A stretch of 64,000 bases of DNA. Source: Neelides folsomi (lineage: Eukaryota; Arthropoda; Collembola; Neelipleona; Neelidae). A program made the position numbers and the translations under genes. The DNA lies in contig JAQGBZ010000002.1 of NCBI GenBank assembly GCA_034687125.1, forward strand, positions 186,001 through 250,000, read 5' to 3'. Of the stretch, positions 48,646-62,715 are shown one piece after another. The stretch's first letter is position 1. Each line of letters begins with the position of its first letter. The notes beneath the pieces were generated by a model that saw only the letters and a program-made list of their open reading frames with translations, had not been told where the DNA came from and did no database searches.

Positions 48646-51600
48646 CTTCTAATGGTAATTAATAAAGATAAATTATTTAATTAAACTTCATCAATTTCCT
48701 ATCATAATACCCCGTTCCCAACACAATAGCCAAATGTTGCAATTTTGTACAATTTTCACATGTTTTCCTAATTTGCATTTTCAACAATTAAATTACTATT
48801 AAACTTTGACTAAATATTTGATATATTAATAAATTTATATTGTATATAGTATTTTTAAAAACACATTGGACATTTTTGACCTCAGGTGCATTCACTTTAA
48901 ACGGTATTTTTTTGATTATTTTTTGCAAAGGAGTAATTTATGGTTCTAAATATTGTATATAGGCATTGATAGTTGAGAATCACCATATAAAGGAAAAAAA
49001 CCGAGACATTAATTTACAATTAAATAATCCAATAATTTACGACGTTCCTTTTTAAAGTGGCTTTAAAGCTTTTTAAATTCATATTAATACAGGGATATAA
49101 AGGAGGCTATAAATGAAATTATCTCAAGATTGCATCATGTTTTGAATAAGGAGATAGAAAATCAATGATTAGTTGATTAGGGATCGGCTTTATTCCCAAC
49201 CTGATTCCTTTTTAATTCCATAATTGAGTAATGAGTTGGTTCAAACGGATAAATCAAATTCCTTCATTTTCCTCTTGTGCGAAAAACAGAAAATATTAAA
49301 TTGGTTCAATGCAGTGCATCAAAATAAAAAAACTTTTTTTCTTCTGACTAAAACTTGTGCATGAAAAGCACAAGAAATAACCCAAATATTTAAATTATCC
49401 TTCTTTCTATCTTGGATATAAAAAAGGTTTCAAAATTGATCCTTGAAGTCCTCAACTTCAAAATTCGTCTCAACCCGCCTGGTAATGAAAAAATATCTCA
49501 AATTCTCCAATCTACGATTAATTTTAATTTTTTTTAAATCATTGAACCATTTGAAAGACCAGGATGCAAAAGTTTAATTTGAATGACAAATAAATTCAAT
49601 AAACGATCAAATTATTTGTAAATATTAAAAAACAAAATAATTGGGGGGTTTTGTTCACACAAATTAAGTTTTTTTTAAAAATAATTCCATTCACTTTTAA
49701 ATTATTTCATTAAATTATTTGTAAAGTGAAATGACCTTTAAATATAAATAATTATTTTAATTACTAATTACATATACTTATTGTCCCAAATGGTGAGTTT
49801 CAGTTTGTAAAATATATTTTTTCCTTAAATACATTAGGTGGATATATCCAAATATACATGTATGGTATAAATATATATTCATGTATTTATATTCGTTTCC
49901 ACGCATATTAAAATGCATTTAAATATTCAATTGACGTTTAATCGTAGAACTTTGATTTCATTTATCCCAATTCTCATTACATTTAATATCCAAATGACGA
50001 GACAAAAACACAAAATGGATGATTTAGCTTTTTTTCTATTCCCAATTTTTTTTCTCCACGTTCATCCATTTTTTGCAAAAACCTATTTTGGTAGATTCAA
50101 ATGCCATTTTCCATTATTCGTGTTCTAAAGGAGAAACTTCCATTTAATTTATTTCTTAATCCAATTTAAACCCAATGGTTTTGTTCTTTTAACGTTCTAA
50201 GTCTTCTAAATGGATTCATGATTAAATTGTAAGTTGGGCCAAATTTAATATTTTTATATAGAGGTGTATTAGTTTTCTATTGTTTGAACACTCTGTTTAT
50301 ATTAATAATAATGATATTATTATTATTAACCATAAGAATTCTAAATTTTTGAAAATCATTATAGAATATTTTTACATGACAAATTCTTATTTTCACTCTT
50401 AACCCAACAAAACTCCAAAGTTTCAAATAAATTTAAAAAATGTTCAAATACAATGAAATTTATTTTATGTCTTGCCCAATAAATCATGTGAGGGATATAC
50501 GCATTACTCCTATTACACAGTTGTCTGTTTAACTACATAAAATTAAGAATATGTGAATACAGATAAGTATATACGTACTTCAGATCGTTCGTTCTCGGGT
50601 TCGGTTTTTATATATACATACAAAGTCTGTTTATGTAATACTTACATTAAGTTTATTTAATACTTATACATCAACTATATGGATGTGTATATATCATACA
50701 ATATACCCATCCAATATGTTTATAATGCAGAGTGAGTGAAGTTTGATTCCAATGGAAAAGAGGCCAAATTTTGATACGTCAAGTTCTGAAGTTGCCAAAA
50801 AGAAATTGGCCCAATTCCTCTGACGCGGAGTTTTCCAAAATGCCCCAACGATCACATTTAAATATGAAATTTACATAGAAATCGCAATAGTCCCTTTGAC
50901 TTCACTTATCCAGCCAAATTATACCTATATATTTGTTTGTTATAAATATATTTGTTCCTATCCTTAAGTAGCAAATCATCAGGTTCAATTCCTCAAATTG
51001 AAATGTAATTAAAAAGTGTTGAAAGGATGGTGAGGGGAGATTAGTATTTAATTGGCTCAAAGAATTGCAAAAGACTTCATTACAATCCCAAGAGCTCATT
51101 AAGTGGAGAATTTTTTTCTCCGACCCTGGGACTCATTGCCCGTTAAACGCCCAACATGATCTAATTATAATAATGCCTTTCGACCATGCCATTGAAAAAG
51201 AAAAGCCATGTTTTATTATGCTGCCCATTTCAATGACTGAATGCGTTTTCCATCAAAGGTCTCCATTAATTGACTTTGAATAAAATGCATTTCTCTCATC
51301 TCTCTTTAAATGCATTTTGGTCTTTACATTTCCACATGTTAGAAACAGAGTTGGAATAAAAAGATGTCTGTATTTGCTGTTTTTTCCTCACTTTGGTCGC
51401 AGAATTCCTCAATTGAGGATTTTATCTTTGATCAGGAATTGTTTGAAATTTCCAATGATTGGTCGGGTAATGAAAAGCTCACGTCTTCAGAGGAGTTGAA
51501 TTATCCAAAGACCAACATTTGATTTATAAAGCCCTGAGATGGAAATTCGGAATTCAAAATCTGCCTTCACAAACCTCGCGTTCCAAAACCCAAAAGAGTA

Positions 51601-53406
51601 AGTCTTTCATTTTACCCAAATCTGACCCGAATCTCAGTCACTTTATAATCCAAATATTACTTATATAAATCCATTAAAATTCATGTAGTAAGATCAATGG
51701 GAAAGAAAATGAAATTTCTCATTCACGCTACGGTCACTGAACTACTAGTGGGGGGAATTATCAAACAATTAAAATTAATCTCATCAATTGCCATTAAGAC
51801 CACGAGCTCAAATACAAATGTTGAGAGAAAAAAAAGATTCAAAGATTTATTAAACTAGGCCACATGGATTTTTGCATGATGTTTAAGATTGAATTATTAC
51901 AATGCATAGGAATTAAATATTATTTCATATGGCATATCACGGTTTATGTACACATATTACACAAGTATGTACATGTATGGTACAGATGATTATTTATATT
52001 ATGTTTACATTCAATTTCGCTCGCTCATTAAATGTGACAATTTGATTTGAGTGTTAATTAACTCCCAAATGACGATTTGCTTCATCATTCCCCGACAATG
52101 TCTAGACAACATTTTCATTCATTTTAACATTCATTGAGCTTTAAAAAGAACCTTGAACAATTCATTTTTCATAATTATTGTCAAAAGTCCTGACGTTCAA
52201 TTTTATGAATTTCATGTCAATTTGAACACTTTTCCTTATAAGCCAAATTTATCATCTTTTTATAGGTAGACGAAGATATGAAAGAGCCATTAAAATATTT
52301 TCTCAATTGTCAACATAAATTTTGCTTCCCTCAACTTTTCTTCCTCCTTTGATTATTTAGTGGAAATTGATAACCAAAAATAATAAATCACAATTTACAA
52401 ATCGCATTAACCACAATGACCACAAATGGACAATATGAAATTTAAGGGACAAGATCAAATTCAATATGAAGTGAAATTGATTTTACAGGTTTTATAGCCA
52501 TATGTATATTTACTATTTAATAAATATTATATGTGTACATAGTAAAGCTTATTGTCATTATTAGTACATAAATATTTATCTTTTGTCAATGATTCATAAA
52601 CGATTGACATTGCACAAGTAGTAAAATGTTTACTAGCGTTAGTTGTATTAGTAGTTGTAATAATAACTTTAAAGATTCTGAACTTGAATGATTTGAAAAT
52701 AAGATTGTTTAGTTTAAGAATCATTTTTATAGCTTTTAACACAATAATTTATATTAAATGAACTAATTGGTTAGTGCAAGATGTTTATAATTACTAACCA
52801 ATTCATTTTTATGCTTACCAGTCTGGGGAAACGAGCAAGTCTGAATGGTAAATCTTATAATTGTTATAATTTTAATTTATTACCATTAAAGCGTCACAAA
52901 TTCAAGTTTAGTTCTTTTTTAATTCATGTAGTATTGGAATTAATTAATTAATTGGGTTAATTAATTAGATTAACATAAGACTTTTGGCTTTGCATGAGAT
53001 TGGTTAAACTTTTGTTTTGATATTATTTTAATTATTAGTTAAAATTCAAAGGTTTACTTAAAAGGTGCCGATTTGGTTCAAGAGAATTCGAGTGAACGAA
53101 CTCTGAAGGTTTGGATTTGTTTTTATTAAAAATGGAAAAACCCCACTAGGTTGTTGATCATTTGAAATCATTTTTAACTTCACCCCTTTGACGTTCCGAC
53201 TCTCTTTGGAGTGGTTGGAACCGAAGAACCCAAATTTCACACATCTCAAAATGTGACTGAATGAGGGGAAAGATGAAGTCAGCAACAATTTGGAATTTAA
53301 CCCTCGGGAAAAATAATTTTATGGTAATATTAGTTTTACTAGAAAATACATATTTAAAACCCAAGTATATAATATCCAAGCTCCCCATCAATGCATATAC
53401 ATAAGT

Positions 53407-53910
53407 AAGGTTCCGCACGGTTATCCGTGATACAAATAACCGTGGATGGATACGGATGATTTGATTGGGTAAGGACTAATCCGCCAATACGGATACGGAT
53501 TGGATACCGATTGGATGGTTATCGGTATGGATATCCGTACGGATGAAACGGATAAATAATAAACAAAATTAATGCGAAATTTGAATTTTTACATAGCAAT
53601 ATTTTAAATATCACATTCTCTAAATAGTTTATTTGCTAATTTCCTATATTAATTATTATATTTATTAATTATAAGCATCTTAATTCAATACCACACTTTA
53701 AAATAATATGAAATTTAAAAATAAACATTAAATATACACATAAAAACATACTTTTGTGTATATACGGATAGAACGGATACGGATATGGATTTGGACAGAT
53801 CCAATCCGTGTAATTTACTGCGGATTGGATAGTCCCATTACCCATCCGTTTATACGGTTTGGTTACGGATACGGATACGGATGGTCAAAAATCAATCCGT
53901 GCGGAACCTT
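53407..53910. mobile_element. 504-bp non-autonomous DNA transposon with a perfect 10-bp target duplication
   Basis: The ends AAGGTTCCGCACGG and CCGTGCGGAACCTT are perfect 14-bp inverted repeats. ATACATAAGT flanks both sides exactly (53397-53406 and 53911-53920). Near each end are many copies of ACGGATACGGAT-type motifs, in both orientations, on an AT-rich core. There is no ORF. A 9-10 bp duplication suggests a Mutator-like transposase, but the superfamily is not certain. The intact duplication and perfect ends indicate a fairly recent insertion. Confidence 0.9.
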
Positions 53911-53920
53911 ATACATAAGT

Positions 53921-54737
53921 ATGTAGAATAATTAAATTTCTAAGCTTATATTTATTTTAAATACTCGTACTTAAGTACTTTTAAAAGTATTTAAATTTGC
54001 TCAAGTTCACTTGGGCAAATGGCTTACATAAGTGATGAGCAAATGGTTCATAAAACTCATAAAATCCAATTTTTAAAATCTTGCACATTTGAAATAACAA
54101 TTGCATATAAACCAAGTAATGAAAATATTTAATTTCTAAGATTGAGACAATTTTGGCCAACAAGTAAAAATGAGTTAAGAGCTAAAGAAGAAAAATAAGC
54201 CGACAAATGGGAAAATATCCACTTAAATTAAACATAGGAATTTTATCTCTTATAGCAATTTAACTCCGCTACGAATCATTAACTTTCCCATTTTTACACT
54301 TTTGTCTCAAATGGATTATTGTACAATTTTCAAATGGTCTATAATCTGACTAGCTAATATACTGATTAATATAACATACAAATATATATCCTATATTTTA
54401 TCTCACTATATATACTCTCACTATATATATAAGTATGATACTTATGCTCATATTAAATAAATAATTTTAAGTACGTTATGAATCTTCGACCGACATTGAA
54501 TGAAAGAAACATAAGTTTGTTCAAACAACAACTCTTTTACATTTACGAGCCAAATGCGAGGCCAAATTTAAAATTTGATTGATTAACGATTATGAAAATT
54601 TTATTATTTAATTATTTCCATTAAATGGAAATTAAGTTTTGATTAATAATTTAAAATTTTTGAATCTCAAATGAATCAAATGATGTTGATTGTTAATTTT
54701 GACTCTTAGTTTTTAATTTGTTAAAATGTTTTTCCAG
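53921..54737. other. Spacer directly upstream of SLC41 copy B
   Basis: AT-rich, probably the 3' part of a 5' UTR intron ending at the acceptor TTTTTCCAG (54737). No coding sequence was seen. Confidence 0.35.
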
Positions 54738-54762
54738 GGTTAAAGCATCCGTTCTCCGGGAC

Positions 54763-57130
54763 ATGCTGTTGGAAATCAAGGATTTGAGCACGAAGGAAGT
54801 TGACATGAGTCCGAACCGGTTCGACAGCGTTTCGCCAGTTGCCGAGCTCTCAGCAGACACATTCGGGAGCGAGAAACCAATTTTCCACCTGGGCAATGGC
54901 AAACCGGTGTTCACCATCACCCCAACCGAGGATGAGGAAGAGGCCAAAAACGCCCCTTCGACCATCACCACACCAGAAGGGACGTCCAACAATTCTACGC
55001 TGAAGCCGAATGGGATGAGGAGCCGCGACTCCCGGGAGTCACTCATCCCGGAGAGGAACAAAGAAGTGTGGTGGATGATTCTGGCACAAGTCACCATTCC
55101 GTTCCTTATAGCTGGACTGGGAATGGTCGGGGCAGGAATTGTGCTTGATCATGTCAAGGTGCGTTGGACAAAATGAAACAGAAATTTAATATTAATTTAT
55201 TGTTAATTATATTTATAATAATTACATAATTATAGTAATTATATAATCTGGTCAACAAAGAAAATTATAGGGCAATTATGAGATATTGGTATTAATTGCA
55301 AACTAAAGCCTGACCAACACATGTACTAAAATTTAATAAGATAATAAACGTTTTATTTTAAACTTTATTCTCTAAGATAAACACATTTTTCTCAATATTT
55401 ATCCTTAATTAATTATAGATTTATTATTTATTAAATATGAGTTAATTATATAGATTAATTATCTATTAAATATGAATTAATTATTAATTAATTATATGTT
55501 TATGAATATTTTGTTTGTACAGGAATGGGTAGTTTTTACAAAAGTTCCGGAATTTCTTATTCTTGTAACTCCATTACTTGGGCTGAAGGGTAATTTGGAA
55601 ATGACTTTGGCATCTCGTCTTTCCACCCACGCAAACCTCGGACATCTCGAGACCAACAAGAACAAATGGCATATTTGTTATGGAGATTTGGCCCTCACGC
55701 AGGTACAAGCAATTGTCGTCGGTTTTCTTGCGTCCATCGTGGCGATCATCATGGGAGTGGCAAAGTCAGAAGATTCATTTATTCTCCAAAACGCCGTCTT
55801 GCTTTGTGCTACGAGCGTCCTCACAGCTGCATTGACATCTTTAGTTCTTGGTAAATAATTAAATAGTTTAATAAATATTAAATAAATATTAAAATAATTT
55901 ATTAAAATCATATTTCCGTTATTTAGGTGTTCTCATGATCACAGTCATACTTCTATCAAAGAAATTCCAACTCAATCCTGACAACATCGCTACGCCAATT
56001 GCGGCCAGTCTTGGGGATATCACAACTCTGGGACTTTTGGCATGGCTCGCTTCCATGCTCTATGCAACTATGGGTAAATATAATAATTAAAATAGTAAAT
56101 TAAACTACTTTTATATTAAATAAATATTAAACAAGTAAAATGCACAAGTTGTCTTTTGGTAAGAGTATGATTAATCAAACCCACGTAGGCCTCATGACCC
56201 ATTCAGTTCCTCTACTGTTTTCGACCATTAAAAATCGAAATTGTTTTGTTTAATAGAGGAAAAAAGATGGCTTCCACTTTTAATCATCGGAGCTTATCTT
56301 TTAATCATCCCTGTTTGGGTCTGGGTGGCATATAAGAACGAATTCACGAGGAAAGTTCTGATCACTGGATGGCCACCTGTTTTAATTGCTATGCTCATCA
56401 GCAGGTAAAAGTCAACTAATAATTCTTAAATATTGCCTTAATTAAATATTATCCATTTTTCACCCATTGATTTTTGTCTCTCCAGCGGTGGCGGTTTCCT
56501 TCTTGATTTGGCCGACGCGCGACATGCGGAATTGGGACTTGCACTTTACCAACCTGTGATCAACGGGGTCGGAGGGAATTTGGTTTCGGTTCAAGCCAGT
56601 CGAATTGCGACTTCTTTGCATCGGGATTCCGTCCCTGGTGTTTTGCCAGGTCTTCCAGGCGTCACAGTTCCAATTTTCAACAGCCCTTGGACTGTGTTTT
56701 TCAAACAAGGCGTTCACTCAGTTGCAGCTCAGGTTCTCCTTCTGATCGTCATTCCTGGACAGCTAATTTTTGCCACCGTCATTCGGTTCGTCTCTGGTCA
56801 AGATGCACAATTTTCCGTTGTCTTCATTTTACTCTATTTGGCAGCTGCACTCATTCAAGTAAACTCAAAAATTAACATTTAATTTTAAATTAGCTAATTC
56901 CTAATACTAATATTAATCAGTATTTAAATACTTAAAACCCATTTATTAATTTTCTCTAGGTTTTCATTCTTCTCAACATTGCTCGGAATTTGATAAATTT
57001 ATTTTGGACAAAAAAAATCGACCCGGACACGTCCACAATACCTTTTCTTACTTCGCTTGGTGATTTGATTGGGACGGGGCTTTTGTTCCTCGTTTTTGAA
57101 ATCATATCAATTACTGGAACCCACAATTGA
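54763..57130 (+). CDS. SLC41-family Mg2+ transporter, copy B
   Basis: Six exons (54763-55158, 55523-55850, 55927-56073, 56257-56404, 56486-56858, 56960-57130) give 520 aa. As in copy A, two MgtE-like halves carry the signatures [54 protein letters not shown] and [16 protein letters not shown]. The cytoplasmic N-terminus (about 110 aa) is Ser/Thr/Glu-rich and unlike that of copy A. The C-terminus ends [10 protein letters not shown] and lacks the GDxDxDVGD tail, so it is closer to a diverged SLC41A1/A2/A3-type paralogue. The start used is the first ATG after the acceptor at 54737 ([20 protein letters not shown]); an upstream coding exon cannot be excluded. Four intron positions match copy A, pointing to an old tandem duplication. 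Confidence 0.93.
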
Positions 57131-57353
57131 ACATTTCCTAAATATCTTTTATTAGAAACCAATTTGGATGGAAGAACCCTCATTTAATTATTATTAAAAT
57201 AATAGTTAGGAATATCACAACCAAGTTTTCCTATTTGTTATAATAGTTTTTAATGGATAAGTATTATTATTACTTCCGTGCGTACAATGATTGTACTAAA
57301 AACGCGAAGTAATCCTTATAAGAGAGCTGAAGACAAAATGTTTGTAACGAGAG

Positions 57354-57359
57354 AATAAA
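57354..57359 (+). terminator. Possible polyadenylation signal of SLC41 copy B
   Basis: AATAAA about 220 bp after the copy B stop. It is the best match in the 3' flank, but AT-rich sequence makes chance hits likely. Confidence 0.35.
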
Positions 57360-59158
57360 CCTGTGCAATATGGTAAAGGGTCTTTGTACCAATAATAGAG
57401 AAAAACCATTTTAATTGATTTTATCTAATCAAGGTTGTTTCATATAAAGATTTCTGTCAAACGTCGATTTGAATGTTAGAATTTCAAATACTAATCAACA
57501 GAGGAACTTTAAGTTCAACTATTATTTTGGATTTAGAAAATCCCAGTATTTGTTAGTTCTTCAATGGCATTTAATTCCCTGAATTGACTGCCATGAAAGT
57601 ATTTTCAACTTTAATTCATTTTTATATTTTATAATTTGTGTGATATGATTCTACTTTTACATATGTAACATTAATTCATCATGTGTACCTAAAATTACCT
57701 CTACGTCCTGCCAGGCGGAAGATGACGAAGATACAATAATTACCTTTTAAACTGTTTTAAAAATGATGATAATTGATGTGGTAAGAAATAATTATACGAA
57801 AGTATATTTAAAAATATTATAAAATCAATACTATATGTAAAATAGGAAATATGTGAAAAGTAGTAAAAATAAATATATAAATATGTTATTAAATATATAA
57901 TGTATGAAAATAAAATGAGGAATTGGGTGGTAAATGGTTCAATGATACCTCAATAAATAATCGTGGTTTATTCCGGGTTGAGATAATTTAACCAATCAGT
58001 TAATCAAAAGAAAATAAAATCCTCACAAGGTATGCGTTCTGTTTCATTTAATAAAAACATCATTCAATCTCTGCATGTGTTTTGCTAATCATAAATGAAT
58101 TTATTAATTTTCGTTAAATACATTTTATAAATACAAAGAGAATAAGTACTGATATAAGTATATGAAATACAACTTTGATTTACTCAAGGTCTCATTGATA
58201 ATGTTTAAAAGTATGAAAGTCATAATAATACACATGTTATTATTTTGTAACATATTTCCTGTAATCACCAGGAAATCAATTTTGACTCCAAGATAGCGTA
58301 CACGTAAATGTAGTTAGCAAATGAGCTCTTAATTAAAATTAAATTGAATGTATAAATATATAGAGATATAAAGCGAAACGTTTCTTTTCGTTTCTAGTTT
58401 CAATAATGCATATTTGGTAATCTTGAAAGTAAGTACACGAACCCACTTGAATCATCACTAGTTAAAATTAGGTAAATTAGCTATTTGTTAAACTTCAAGA
58501 AATACTTTTCGTTTTTAGCACACTTCCTTTCAAATTAAAAATAATTAAATTAATCGGCAATTGTTCCATATAACTAATCATGGTTTGAATGACACTTGAA
58601 ACCTCAAAGGCCTCATTTCCTACAAATTCCTTACAAAAGTGAATAATTGTCACAAATGGTTTCTACGTCTAATTAACTAAATGTAAGTGTTAATATGATT
58701 ATTTTTGCATTATCACATTAAATGAATGACCATGTTATGGTTAATTAACTAATTATAACTATAAACTACACCTTAACTAACCTTCCATTGCGATTACAAA
58801 ATAAATTAAATCACGGGGGTCTTCCAATGATTTTCCCTATATACTTATTTAATTGAATTAGGTACGAAAAAGTTCTATCAAATAGTTTTAATAATACTTG
58901 TAATCATCATGGATCTTTTCTTTGAATTGTGCATTTGATTAGAAAAACTTCTAAGGCATTTTTTTCACTTTTGGACGGGTTGGGTTTCAATAATGTTGGG
59001 AATAAACAATTGGTGGTGGAATTCTCCAAGTCATCTTCACATTCTCAGAAACTCCATTTGTTCGATCTGGAAAGAGAAATGAAATATTTTGAGAACCAAT
59101 GCCAAAGAGGGATTTGAATGACAAAGACAAAGCGGAAGGAAGGAGAGAACCACAATGG
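57360..59158. other. Tail-to-tail spacer between SLC41 copy B and the Rab11-FIP gene
   Basis: AT-rich and without coding features. The right end, up to 59158, should contain the 3' UTR of the minus-strand Rab11-FIP gene. The short frame at 58929-59117 starts with a non-ATG codon and was not accepted. Confidence 0.35.
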
Positions 59159-62040
59159 TTACTTTATCATGGGGTGGCGAACGGAGACATACGGACTTTG
59201 CAAAAGGGTCGGCTTGTTTTCCATCACTCGGACCAGAAGATTGTCAATGTAATCCTCCATGTCACCCATCTTAAGTTTTTGATGTTCGACGGTGTTCTGG
59301 AGACGGACGATCATCTCAACTAAATCCTACCATAAATATTTATTCATTAGTTAAACATTTAAATTTTCATTGAATACAGAAATTAAACAAAATTAATTAA
59401 TTGATTTAATTTAATTGATACTTTAATTTAATTATTAATCAAAATAAAGAATTTTTTAATAATAAAAAAAAGTCAATTTACATCTCGTGTTTTCCCTTCG
59501 AATTTTTTCAAAACTTCTTTTGGAAGCCTTGTTTCAGAATGGTTAGTGTCTCTTTGGCGGATTGGGTTGGTAATTCCAATTGGCGTCCCTTTGGGGCTTT
59601 GGTTCTCTTCGGGTTCTTCTGGTTTAAAAAAATGGCGTGAAAGATGGACTGAATAATTTAAAATAAATTGTATAAAAAAACTCACTTGATTTTGGAGAAA
59701 AGATTGAGGCAATTGTGCCTTTGGCGAGACTTTTGGTCTTCTCCTTCAATTCCTTCTTTTTCTCTTCCTTCTTCCCTTCGGAAGTCTTTTCCTCTTTGAT
59801 GATCATTTCTGGTTTATTCTCAAGAAGTTGACGTGGCTTTGGGACCGGTTCCACTTTCTCTTTCACTTGAATTTTATCAACCTGTATCAATCGACACAAT
59901 GTTCATAAACAAATCATAATAATCATAAATACCTGTACAAAGCAATTATAGCATAATATAATAATTAATTACATAAGTACAAGTAATACTATGTATCATA
60001 TACTATACTTATATGTATTATATAATATACTCACATTTGGCTCTTTCTTCGGTTTGGGTTCAGGCTCGGGTTGGTCAGGTTCGACTAAAGACAGCGGTTT
60101 TCGGTTCGTTACGGGTGAAAACTTCAAGTCGTCTCCTGGCGGAACTAAAAAATAAAAAATCGTAAAATATAAATCTGTTGACAGAATATTAAATTCGATT
60201 AATTTATAAAGAGCTTATTTAATTACGTTTAATGCTGTTGTTAGGCTTGCTGAAAAATTTGTCCCACTCGTCAATGGGAACTGTTTCAGTCGGAACGGTG
60301 TTTCTTGAAGGTTTGATTGGAGGCGGCGTTGCGTAATTCCTCCTCATAAATTCCCCCCCTCCCAAATTTTCCAGACTTCCGTCTTTGGGTGTTGACAAGG
60401 CCACTTGACTGACACTCAATGAACTGTTGCTGCTCTTGTGGGACAATTCTTCAAACTACAATTCAAATTACAATTTACTAACCAAGTTAATTAAAATATA
60501 CCTACATATATTATAATAATATACTATTAAATATCATTTTTGTGACAATAAAGACTTTAATGGTATTTAAAAAAAATATGTAAATATAATTTTTACCCTA
60601 AATTCATCTTCTTCATCACTGACAACTCCTGGATCGGCATCAGAAGGATTCAGTTTCTTGACATGGGTATTGCTATTGAAAACTTGTTGTTCTGGAATTG
60701 TCCCAAAAGAGTCATCTTTATGTTTTTTCTTTCCTCTCCCAGGAAGTGTTGACACTTTGTCTCCAACTGCCTTGGCCAGACCTTTTAATCCCCCTTTTTT
60801 ATCTTTCCCTCCCAAGCTCAACAAACTCCCACCTAAAGACACAATTAAATCAATTAGCTTTTATTGGTAATAGAAATTACTATGAGGAATTTGATAAAGT
60901 TAAAGGCTTTTGAATTACCAACGGACGAGGCCTTTTTCGAAAGTTGTCCAAAGGAAGCTCTGAGAGTGGAATCTTTCTTGGATAAGTCTGAATAAGAGCC
61001 CAGGAATCCCGACTTGACGGTGAAGCCGAGACGAAATTCCAAATCCCCACGAGGTTTGTTTTTCTCCGGTCCTGGTTTTGACTTCAATGACACCCATCTG
61101 TTCTTTGGCTGTTCGTAGTGGTCAAAATCGGAGAGAGGGATGGAAACAGTGCCGAGGAACTGATCCCCGATGAAATTCCGATGAAGGACGGTGAGAACCA
61201 CTTCAGCTTTGTTCCCTTGTTTAGGAATCGGCCTATAAAATATAAAAAATTAAAACTCTATTTTATTATGGAAAGACCTAAATTATAATATTAAGCTTAT
61301 GTTATTTATTTACATGTTGAATGAACCACAAAAGCTACTTAAATCAACTCTAATCAACATCTCGATCATAATTGCTGATCAACATTAGATAAGCCAAACC
61401 TTAGTACAATAAATAGCAAAGTAATAATGTAAGGAATGTAAAGGAATGAAGATTTGAATCATCAAAGTGCAACAGCTGAATCTTTTGATTAAACATGAAG
61501 AGTAAAGAAATTGGGCGAGATTTGGAGATGAGAAATCTTACAATTCGCATTCTTCGTTCCATTCGACCGGATCAGTTGACCTTTCTTTGACAGACGTTTG
61601 ATATTTTTCCTTCCCTAAACTTATCGTCACGAATGCATCGTTCGTATCTGGAAAAAGAAACTCATTAGTCATTTGGAAATCAAAGCAAGCAGGTTAAACA
61701 TTATCTTAAATTGATAAAACTCGTGTTTAATGGACTTTTTATCTTCCTCAAGTGAGATTGGAAATGAGTAATGAAGAAAACACTAATTCAAATGGACTAT
61801 GACTCATTATTTAATTAGTGTAACGAGGAATAATTAATACATTAATGTAATGTATTTTAACTAATATTTCAACTTACTATTTTTCCCTTTGAATAAAAGC
61901 CCCTTAGCCCTCTTGACTGAAATTAAAAAAATGGTTTAATTTATGAATAAATAAAATTAATTAAATTAATTAAATTAATTAAATAAAATAAAATAAGTGG
62001 ATTTATTACCTGTCAATTGAACGTGAGTCGGCGTCCACAT
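59159..62040 (-). CDS. Rab11 family-interacting protein, class I (Rip11-like)
   Basis: Ten exons in minus-strand order (62040-62010, 61916-61878, 61647-61542, 61232-60919, 60832-60597, 60455-60227, 60144-60035, 59881-59686, 59618-59482, 59326-59159) give 521 aa. It starts MWTPTHVQLTVKRAKGLLFK, the class I FIP C2 signature, and continues NTNDAFVTISLGKEKYQTSV and FIGDQFLGTVSIPLSDF. A long Ser/Lys/Glu-rich linker follows. The C-terminal Rab11-binding coiled coil reads DLVEMIVRLQNTVEHQKLKM then DMEDYIDNLLVRVMENKPTL. Class I FIPs (FIP1, FIP2, FIP5; Drosophila Rip11) bind Rab11-GTP and membranes and steer recycling endosomes. The first two coding exons are very small (31 and 39 nt). The probable 5' UTR is split, with a UTR part at 62041-62106 and an upstream exon ending at 62716. 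Confidence 0.93.
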
Positions 62041-62715
62041 CCTCGACAAATCCAAATGAAAATGAACGCGTTGAACTCGTCGTCTTTCCCTTTCTTACAA
62101 GTTCCGCTAGTTTAAAAGAAACCCATTTTTATTAATTGTATGTGTATTTGCATCCACTGTTTGTTTTCATTATAAAGGAAAACCCACAGAACTTGTATTG
62201 GCAATTAAACAGGATCCGATGAGTGTGAGTAAATAAATAAAAATAAAAAACCTTGTTCCGGATTTCTTCTTTCCTTCACTTCTATTCAATTCACTCCTTC
62301 ACATTTACACCCCAAGGTTCCTCACAATTAAAATTAAACACGGAACATTAAAAAAACAATTCCACTTTTGATTTGATTGTTGAGAATCTATTGGAAAATA
62401 TTCGAAAAATGTTCTCAAAATTCCCAACTCCCTTTTTACATTTTAAAAATGTGTAAAGATAAATTCCTGAGCTGGTTTCACTGATTTATTAATTTAGACT
62501 TCCCAACTTATTTGAATTTTGTCCAATTTGTTCAATTTTTATGAAATTTGGACGGAGACGGGATTTAGTAATTGAGGAAAAGACATATTTCGTTTTGGCG
62601 AGACTTTAAACTTTAAAATGAAGAGGAAGTGTCAAAAATCCCGTTGGTCCCTTTCTTGTCTTGGTGTTGGGAGGGGAATGGGATTTGGATGAATTTCTTC
62701 CTCACCTGAACTCAC

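Larger units (their letters stand above)
45192..53396. other. 8-kb AT-rich spacer between the SLC41 copies
   Basis: No conserved coding exon was found. It holds a 26-bp tandem repeat, a TA microsatellite and a G+C-richer patch, each listed separately. Open frames at 46897-47091, 49913-50128 and 51065-51499 are short and featureless. Confidence 0.4.

Noticed and set aside
44737-54737. Joining the 44737-44847 frame to SLC41 copy B as its N-terminal exon
   Set aside because: The donor is phase 0 and the copy B exon would then read GGT TAA; phases do not fit.
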